Source: Ophiobolus disseminans (Eukaryota; Ascomycota; Dothideomycetes; Pleosporales; Phaeosphaeriaceae). Taken from it: 64,000 bases of DNA. Under the pieces are notes generated by a model. That model ran no database searches. It was not told the origin of the DNA and saw nothing but the letters and a program-made list of their open reading frames with translations. Position 1 is the first letter of the stretch; the number at the start of each line of letters is the position of its first letter. This document shows positions 56,723 through 64,000 of this stretch, piece after piece. Location of the stretch: positions 611,530 through 675,529 of the forward strand of contig MU006221.1 of NCBI GenBank assembly GCA_010093685.1, in the 5' to 3' direction. Position numbers and translations under genes: made by a program.

Positions 56723-59072
56723 CTATATAATAGTGAAAACACTCTCTTTTACTTCTCGGAAATACTCGTCATCGTATTGACTATCATCTCCGCCAACATC
56801 AACCTCCGTCTTATTTGCCACTACTTCGAGCTGCGGAGCTAGTGACTTCCACGGTTGACTCAATGCATGCGCCAATGGTTGGAGCTCATATATTAGCGCC
56901 CTGCAATGTCCTTTTCCAACGGCTTCAAAGTGCCCAAGGCGCTGGTACTTGTTCGCCTCCTCTGTCGGACCAAGAATCAAACCCTCGATCATCCGAAACC
57001 CTTGTGACGGTCCTCCGGGAGGAATACTCATTCGTACTGGGAAGCAGAATATATCTTTGACTGGAAACTCCGTACCGACATCCCGCTGGACAGTGAAATA
57101 ACTGCTTTTCGAAGGCGGGAGCTTTTCAGACGAGGCCAACAACTGATCGCCGGATTTGCCGTCGAGGATAATAAGGTCGATACGTCTATCTTGCTTCCAC
57201 TGTGCGGGCCTGAGATATCCTTTGACTTTGATATGCCCTCCCCGAATGTCACCAGAAGGTTCGTCATCGTTGTCGAGGTCGACGCTCACTTCCAGCACCG
57301 ACATCATATCTTGGGGTGAGTCGCGCACGCGCGTCTGCCAGAAGATTGTGCAGTTTTTCCCCAACCAAGACCACGACGGTGCTCTGTAGGGTTCTTGCAC
57401 GGAGGCCGTGATGCACGGATCGGCATGGAGCTCATGCGAGCCGTTAGGTTGGATAGGCCACCCGTCCAGCGCCATGACTTTCCAGAGTAGACCATTGGTG
57501 AAATCTGTCTTCCATAGCCCAGCAAGATACGCATCGTTCGATAAACGCAACCTGAATTCTTGCACTATCCCGGCAAAGGCTACGAGCTTGTCAGATGTGT
57601 ATGTCAATTTGGCGCGTGAGTAGTCTTGGCAGATTCGTCCCCAGATTTTGTGAAGCTGCCCGGAACTGTCTTGCTGATGGACAAGCGCGCGATCCAACGA
57701 GGCCCTGTAATGCATACTCGTCGTGTTATCATAGACGTGTGGCATCCCGAGCGCGAACGTTTCGCACGCATATAGACCTGCACACTCCCAGAAGAGCTGC
57801 TCGGCAGTGAAGTGCAGTATCCGAGGTGACAGAAATCTTTCCTGGCTGACCCAGGCCCTATTGGCTATCGGCGACTCTATCAGTGGTCGGGTGAGGCCGA
57901 ACCGAGGGACGAAGTAGATCCGGCCTGAATCTGAAGCAGAGTATGGGCACGGTGTAATCTTGTAAGCAAGACGATCGACGAAACAGCCTCCATGGCTATT
58001 CTCCGAATGATCTGCAGAAATGTTGAAGTAAGTGTGCTTGTAGACCTGCTGCATTGATTTCGCTTCATGCTCCCAGTCGGATTTTGAGCCCTGTATAATG
58101 CAGCATGAATCGATCCAGATATATCGAACTAATTCCAAGAAAAGGTCAACGCTCATGATCGTGATCGTCAAAAGTGATGGGACTCGACTTACCGTCGGCC
58201 CACCTTGCTACTGCTATGGCGTCTCGGAAGGTCTTCGGCATATCCAGCACCTTGAATCCCTCGAGCATATATTCTTGTGTCTCTTCCCTTAGTTGAAATG
58301 GTACGTTGTCGCCCCAACAGTGGCTCAAAGTCACGTATCGAACGGTTTCGTCGAGATCCTTGGATATTACCAAACGCACTTGGCCTGTCGTATCCACATC
58401 CCCGATGTCGAGTAACCGCGTAGGAAAGAATGACTGCTGTCGAGGTGCACAATCATCATGGCCCTCGCACTGGCTCAACCAGCTCTTCACAACCGCTTGG
58501 CTGCCGGCCGCTGCGGTGTTGTCACTGTGTCGACGCATAACAGGTGTTGCTCCGAATGCTAGCTCAAAATGATAAGAAGCAATGCACCACCTCTAAACCC
58601 AGCGAAACGTACCTCTCTGATCGAAGATCCAGAAGCGCGGTATGTCGTTATCGAAGCCATCGCAGTCAAACTCAAGAATGCCGTCGACGCCATCAGTTCC
58701 ATCACCATACTTCATAATTCGCGCATGCAGCCCAAGAGCCTCCGGAAGCTCCAGCATGTACGAGTGGACGATGACGCGATCACTGGAAAACGTTGCAAAG
58801 TCAAAGTCGGACTGCTCAAAATCTTCCTCTGTGAGCGATGTAGGCTCTTCTTTCAAGTCGCTCAAGCCTCCTCTGTGCTCTGGGGCCCAGCGAACTTTGA
58901 GGTGGTAGATGATCAGACGACACAGGTGACAGCTTCGATGCAAGACCGAGTCAACAAGCGATTCTTTCGTAAGATGGTGCGGTATCTCCTGGGAGGAAAG
59001 ATCATCGATACTACCAAAAATTAGTCGCAAGGTGTTGTTGCAGACGTCGCATAACTTGGAATCGAATAACAT
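56723..59072 (-). CDS. HET-domain (heterokaryon incompatibility) protein
   Basis: Three exons: 59072-58613, 58558-58193 and 58128-56723; 743 aa. The HET domain occupies about residues 210-360 with its three conserved blocks: RYVTLSHCWGD, FRDAIAVARWA-DVRYIWIDSCCIIQ (joined by intron 2) and VYKHTYFNISADHSENSHGGCF. The N-terminal part (LCDVCNNTLRLIFGSID..., CHLCRLIIYHL) has paired Cys as in many HET proteins; the C-terminus contains SWVSQERFLSPRILHF-like text and YRAPSWSWLG. HET proteins trigger compartmentation and cell death upon non-self fusion, but large families exist and most members have no known role. The start MLFDSKLCDVCNNTL is the first in-frame Met; an alternative upstream TTG start was not used. 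Confidence 0.92.
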
Positions 59073-60151
59073 GGTTGCGTAAGAGGGGCATGGGCGTTTG
59101 CTCAATACTTCGTGTGGTGACCGGTGTGGGGTAAAGGTTTCGGAGGATTCGCGCTCTTAGTACAGATGAGCAAGCCCGTGGTAACACGAATCCTGCTCCA
59201 TTCCTGGGCGATCTTGTGGTGGCTAAAGCTCTGGCGTTGAGAGGTGGCTGTCTCTGCATACTTATGCACGCCCCAAGACTGCAGAGTGATGTGGACATCT
59301 GATACGAGATGCTACGAAGGAGCTCGTTTTTTTTTGTGTTGCAGGCCCCCACCAGAATTAGCGTGACCCCTACAACACAAAAAAAAAGAGCTCCTTCGTA
59401 CTTCGTTTGGAAACCATCGGCTAGTAACAGTCTAGCTCCTTCGTCTTTGTCCCATCTTTAATATTGAGCACACCTGACCGTGGCAGGTGAATAGAATGGC
59501 ATACCGACGCCACGTTTTTCTAGCTATAGTGCTTTTCTTCAAGTTTGGCGTTTACAGTGTTTTGCAGCGTACCTTGGTAGGTAGTCGTGAATATCGGACT
59601 AGAAGGTTGTAATTCTGAAGAGCCCGAGTCTGAGAGAACATGGCCAACATCCATAAACAACGGCACAACGCCGTATCAGACGACACGCTGTAAAGACATG
59701 CTACCGTCTGGCTCTGAATGCGCAATAAGGCGCATAGCATGTGAGGTCATCGCAGGATTCACATCCATGCACCGAGTCGGAAAGGGAGGTGCTGTTTGAT
59801 CGAAACGTGCTTGGCATAAGCCAAGAGAGGGAGGGCAGGACAGCAACAGGATGTTGACGCTTGGAGTGAGTTGTGTGGTTGGCTGTTTGCGGGATCGGTG
59901 GCGTGGGGAGGCGTGGGATGCCGATCACTACCGCATCGGAATGAGCCGCTTCTAAGGGTCTGGCATCCTTCTCGAAGCCTGAACCCTCTGATGGCCGACA
60001 ACTCCTCACCACGTCGCTCGTTAGACCTCAGCTCCTCTTCCACACGGCCGCGCCGCATTACACGTCGCCCTTCCACTCCTATACCTTTAGTCTACTTTGT
60101 TGACGCTGCATGCGCTTTGCTTAGCAGTGGTCTCAACCCTTGCCATCCCAC
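59073..60151. other. Divergent intergenic region with hairpin element
   Basis: About 1.08 kb between HET and YND1 starts. It includes an 84-bp TA-flanked hairpin (listed) and a third copy of its GCTCCTTCGT motif near 59430. An open frame from ATG 59992 (MADNSSPRRSLDLSSSSTRP) lies upstream of YND1 and is judged untranslated leader. Confidence 0.5.
59315..59398. mobile_element. 84-bp MITE-like hairpin with TA target duplication
   Basis: Arms of about 28 bp are near-perfect inverted copies (CGAAGGAGCTCG followed by nine T and GTGTTG, and its complement with one difference), separated by a 26-30-bp loop. TA flanks both sides (59313-59314 and 59399-59400). Reads as a minimal Tc1/mariner-type MITE or two abutting terminal repeats after internal deletion. 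Confidence 0.7.
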
Positions 60152-62402
60152 ATGGGAAAGTGTGCGCACGCCCCTTCCCGCTGCCATACATATCGGATGC
60201 TAATAAGATTATCTGTATAGGGAGATATGGAGTTGTCCTGGATGCTGGGTCCTCTGTTAGTGCTTTCACCACCACCAGACCGGAATTGCAGGGTTGTGGC
60301 TGACACGGTGAAGGGGACGCGCGTTCACATATACCGCTGGCTGAACAGCCACAAAGCGAAGGAAAAGGCATCCGATGCGCAGTTACACAGTCTGCCTGTC
60401 ATAGAAACCGACAAGAAGTGGACCAAGAAGATACATCCGGGTGCGTACGCAGTGGTGGAATATGGAGCAGGAAGGTGCGCTAACACGGGGCTGCGCAGGC
60501 ATCTCCACATTCGGCGAGCACCCTCACGACGTCGGACCGGAACACCTCGATAAGCTCCTCGGCCACGCGCTACAGAAGATACCCTCCAAAGATGTTCCCA
60601 ACACGCCCCTCTTCCTGCTTGCGACAGCGGGTATGCGAATACTACCCGAGCTGCAACGGCAATCCGTGCTGAAGGAGGTGTGTGACTTCGCGCGGAGTAC
60701 CACCCAGTTCCAATTGCCGGACTGCGACCTACACGTACAGGTCATACCGGGAGAAACAGAGGGATTGTACGGGTGGATAGCGGCGAATTACCTGCTGGGA
60801 GGGTTTGACCGACCGAAAGACCACAATCATGGCAAAGGACACAGCACATACGGTTTCTTGGACATGGGCGGCGCATCGGCGCAGATTGCATTTGCACCAA
60901 ATGCGACCGAAGCAGACAAGCACGCAAACGATCTAACGCTCCTACGGTTACGGGCCATCGACGGCACATCGCTGGAGTACAAGGTCTTTGTAACAACATG
61001 GCTGGGCTTTGGCGTGAACCAAGCTAGGCAACGATATGTGAAGGCGTTGCTGGACTCCAGCACGTCAAAAGAGCTGCCTGATCCTTGTTTACCCGCTGGA
61101 CTGAAGATTGAGGTCACCAACGAGGGCACGCTTCTCGAAACCGGATCCGATGACGAACCGAAGCCCAAAGGCGCCGCGCACTTGCTTGGAACTGGCAAGT
61201 TCCCAGAGTGCTTGCATCAGACCTATCCTTTACTAGAGAAAGAGAAAAAGTGCGCAGACACGCCATGTCTCATTAATGGCCAGCATGTACCAGCTATCGA
61301 TTTCGACGTAAACCACTTTGTAGGAGTGTCTGAATACTGGCATACGACACACGAGATATTTGAGAAGGGCCATAAAGACAAGGCATACGACTTCAAGACC
61401 TACCAGGAGCGTGTCAACGAGTTTTGCAGTCAAAAGTGGAAGCACATCGAGAAGGGCATTGCGAAAGAGAAGTGGGGCGGCAAAGTGGACGAAGAAAAGG
61501 CACGCGACGTGTGCTTCAAGGCCTCCTGGATCATCAACATGCTTCACGACGGCATCGGCGTTCCACGTGTCGGCATCGAGCCATTGCCCGACAGCAAGAA
61601 CACCACAAAAGCCGTCCATGACAAGGCTAAAGAAAAGGGCTTCCTCGACCCCTTCCAAGCCGTCAACAAGATCAACGATGTCGAAGTAAGTTGGACACTC
61701 GGGAAGATGGTCCTCTACGCCTCCTCTGAAGTGTCCATGCCCTCAGAAGACGCGTTAGCGGTGGGATTCGGATCTAATGAACCTGGTATACCAAAAGACT
61801 TCCAATATCCAGGCGGCACATTCCATCTCTACGAATCAGCGAGTAACTGGCACCGCCTCTTCATCGAGCATCCACAAAAGATCCCCGCGTTTTTCCTCGT
61901 CTTCTTTATCTTCTGCTTCATCATCGGCCTGATTATCGGCAAAGAGCGACGGGCCCGCGTCTGGAAATTTGTGATGAAGCCTTTCACTCGCCCCATAGGC
62001 AAAGACCCACTGCATCGTCGTCGCGGCCGCAGTCTCCCCATTGCCAAACTCTTCGGCCTAGGCGGCAACCAATCGTACGAGCGCGTCGATCTCGAAAACC
62101 CGGATGCAGCAAACGATTTCGAACTCGAGCAGACGTATCTGCATTCCAGTGATGACGAATTGAGCGATGGATCGAATGGGCACACATCGGGCTGGGCGAC
62201 TCCGCAGATTAACAAAGATGCCCCGGGGTACTTTGGCGGCGGGGATGTGTTGTCGCAAGGCGCTGGACTGGGTCTGGGTCTGAGTCCTGCACGTGCGTTT
62301 GATCGCGGTGGATTGATGAGCAGGACCGATAGTCGCGAGCGGATCCGGAGTAGAGCGAGCAGTCCGAAGAGGAGAGGAAAGAAGGTGGCTGATGAATTAT
62401 GA
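60152..62402 (+). CDS. YND1: Golgi apyrase Ynd1 (GDA1/CD39 nucleoside phosphatase)
   Basis: Four exons: 60152-60159, 60225-60255, 60314-60440 and 60499-62402; 689 aa. The first exon holds only ATGGGAAA; its join gives MGKYGVVLDAGSS and then GTRVHIYRWLNSH, the apyrase conserved region 1. Further ACRs: LLATAGMRILPELQ, VIPGETEGLYGWIAANYLLG and GFLDMGGASAQIAF. A single hydrophobic helix (IPAFFLVFFIFCFIIGLIIG) near residues 505-525 is followed by a cytosolic tail with RRRGRSLPIAKL. The enzyme hydrolyses GDP/UDP and ADP in the Golgi lumen, supporting nucleotide-sugar exchange for glycosylation. Ending in a Ser/Arg-rich tail; the length is close to fungal orthologs. An upstream 5' leader of about 160 nt is likely. 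Confidence 0.93.
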
Positions 62403-62610
62403 TGTATGCAAGTTGTGCTTAAGTTGTATATCGTATGAGCATTGGGATGCGCGTTTGGCGTTCTCTGGCACCGCTTGGGGTTTTGGTTTCGGGGGCAGGC
62501 TCTGTTTACTCGTTGATCTTTTGAAGCATAGATGCGATTAACCGTTCGATACCATTTCTAGAATTCTATCACCTACCAGCTACACGTCTCTTACATTTAC
62601 AGCCTCTCCC

Positions 62611-63365
62611 TCACTCCAACTTCACGCTCCTCCTCGTCGAACGTTTATACGTCCCGTTTCCACTGCCCATTCCTCCCGGTACACCCACGACGATCGTCTC
62701 CTCGTGCGCCAAGATACCATAGGTCTTCTTCTTGCTCAGCGTCTGGTTGCAGCTTCTGTAGTCTGCGTACAGCGTCGCGTTGAAGAAGTTGCACATGTTG
62801 TTGATAACGGGTCGTGCGATGCCTAGCTCGGCGAGTGTGCAGGTTCCATTACCGCCGAGGGCGGCGGGGAAGGCGCAGGGTTCAATTAGCTGTGAGGAGT
62901 CAGCTTGTTGTTCAGAGTGGGTTAGAAAATATCTGAAGTGTTTCAATGAAGGAACGACCAAAAGATCGCAGATCGAAGAAGATATGACTGAAGAGGTAAG
63001 GAAGGGGGTGTGACGAACGTCAGAGTATACGGTGTAGTTGATACAGTGGCACGCGAAGTCATCTGGTGCGCAGCCGTCTGCTGCGTTGGCTGCAGCCTGG
63101 CAGGAGTGGAGGCATGTCGGTAGCCAGCTGCTAAGTTTGGCGTTGTCGCTGTAGAGGCGGGCATGTCAGTGACCACTCTTGTCTGGAAGGAACGTATGAT
63201 TTTTGACAACAGTGGATGTCGAGGCTACATGAGGGATGGGGTGTATGTTTACAGGCATTGGTACTTCTGGAAGTTCCCTGATGTAAGAGCCTGTGTGAGG
63301 TTGTACGTGTATTGGGCTGTACTGAGGGCAGCGAGAGACAAGACAGTGGGGACGGAGAAACGCAT
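62611..63365 (-). CDS. Small secreted CFEM-domain protein
   Basis: Three exons: 63365-63253, 63148-63019 and 62889-62611; 173 aa. Signal peptide MRFSVPTVLSLAALSTAQY (cleavage after about residue 18). The Cys pattern of CFEM is seen: KYQC-L, LPTCLHSCQAAANAADGC, DDFACHCINYTVY, IEPCAFPAALGGNGTC and NNMC, eight or more Cys with the Asp between third and fourth. Two introns fall between Cys-bearing pieces, so no exon alone is recognisable. No hydrophobic GPI tail follows; the C-terminus is basic (YKRSTRRSVKLE), arguing for a free secreted protein. CFEM proteins serve haem/iron uptake, wall structure or host interaction; which applies here is unknown. Confidence 0.85.
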
Positions 63366-64000
63366 CGTGATTGAGAGAAGTCTGTAGCGATACGGGAACG
63401 ATTGACGTGATGAGAAAACGAATGCAACGACGAGGAGAAATAGGTACGTCAACATGAACATATACCAACAATGTATCGGCTCTCCACCTATTTCCATCTT
63501 TCCTCTATCACTACCCACATCGTTCGAGACAACGCCAATTTGGTGTTGTCGCACATGCACTAGACACAAAGCCGACTTTTCAATAGATGCATGGCGCAAA
63601 CGTGGAGCATACCTATCTTCCTATCAGATCGTACTTGTCAGGATAGCTCACATGCAGGAACAGAGCTGAAGTATCCATAGCGGGCAAGCATCGTGGTACA
63701 CCAAGCTAGTGCGCATGTGTTGACCCGAAGTATTCTCTGCCATGTAACTAAACCGACCAGCTGCTGTCGCCGAACGATCCGATCAAGCGAGCCGCATTGC
63801 AACAACATAGTAAAGAAGTCTAGCCCAACGCCCAGATGCAAAAATCTCATGGCGGAACATGCAGGTGTGTGGAGAAGAGGACGTCATGACTTTGGGCTGA
63901 AACATTGGTGGCTGGGGTCTTATCAGCTTGTTGCTGAATGAAGGGTATTCGAGATATGTTGTACGACAATGGCGCCTAATTAGTGTAAACAATGTTTTCC
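63366..64000. other. Right-edge region without a supported gene
   Basis: 635 bp upstream of the CFEM gene to the window end. Short frames only. Confidence 0.5.

Noticed and set aside
59992..60203. Frame MADNSSPRRSLDLSSSSTRP as N-terminus of YND1
   Set aside because: It does not splice in frame into the apyrase domain, whereas ATG at 60152 does and matches the usual short N-terminus.
1..64000. CRISPR arrays, bacterial operons, riboswitches or ribosome-binding sites
   Set aside because: Spliced eukaryotic genes throughout; no regularly spaced repeats seen.

Overview
The window is nuclear DNA of a filamentous ascomycete. Protein-coding genes carry short introns (about 50-150 nt) with GTAnGT/GTGnGT donors and YAG acceptors, genes lie on both strands a few hundred bases apart, and several families seen here (HET domain, CFEM, DUF7029/DUF7223, Helo-like N-terminal domain, cyanamide hydratase) are typical of Pezizomycotina. 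Protein resemblance suggests Dothideomycetes, perhaps Pleosporales; that placement is inference. Splice models were built by eye from reading-frame continuity, so exon ends are predictions; all listed models keep frame.

Layout. 0-16 kb: start of an unidentified minus-strand gene (left edge); exosome subunit MTR3; a Helo-like/FHA fusion protein running into an O-methyltransferase pseudogene; a membrane protein of unknown function; a zinc-type alcohol dehydrogenase; a Ulp1-type SUMO protease divergent from the PP2A catalytic subunit. 16-24 kb: TYW1, then a poorer stretch with decayed coding traces, a DUF7029/DUF7223 surface-protein gene broken by one stop, another relic and a tRNA-like remnant. 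24-29 kb: a large protein kinase whose 5' side is interrupted by a complete Tc1/mariner element with 31-bp terminal repeats. 29-47 kb: dense housekeeping block with SEN34, DAD1, a Rho4-type GTPase, LCB3-type sphingoid-base phosphatase, TYW2/TRM12, a Nudix hydrolase, RPB8, an F-box protein and a PMC1-type Ca2+-ATPase. 47-64 kb: cyanamide hydratase with a 972-nt intron, a 14-helix MFS transporter divergent from a class-I glutamine amidotransferase, a T33-C-A10 tract, a HET-domain protein, an 84-bp hairpin element, the Golgi apyrase YND1 and a secreted CFEM protein.

How genes relate. Three genes serve tRNA maturation (TYW1 and TYW2 in wybutosine synthesis at tRNA-Phe position 37; SEN34 in tRNA intron removal). 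Helo-like and HET domains belong to fungal self/non-self and cell-death systems. The accessory stretches share a decay pattern: in-frame stops that could each come from one C-to-T change, as expected from repeat-induced mutation or deamination, although no mutation index could be computed here. The most unusual items are the Helo-like/FHA fusion fused back-to-back with an OMT remnant, the transposon next to the kinase 5' end, and the outsized cyanamide hydratase intron.
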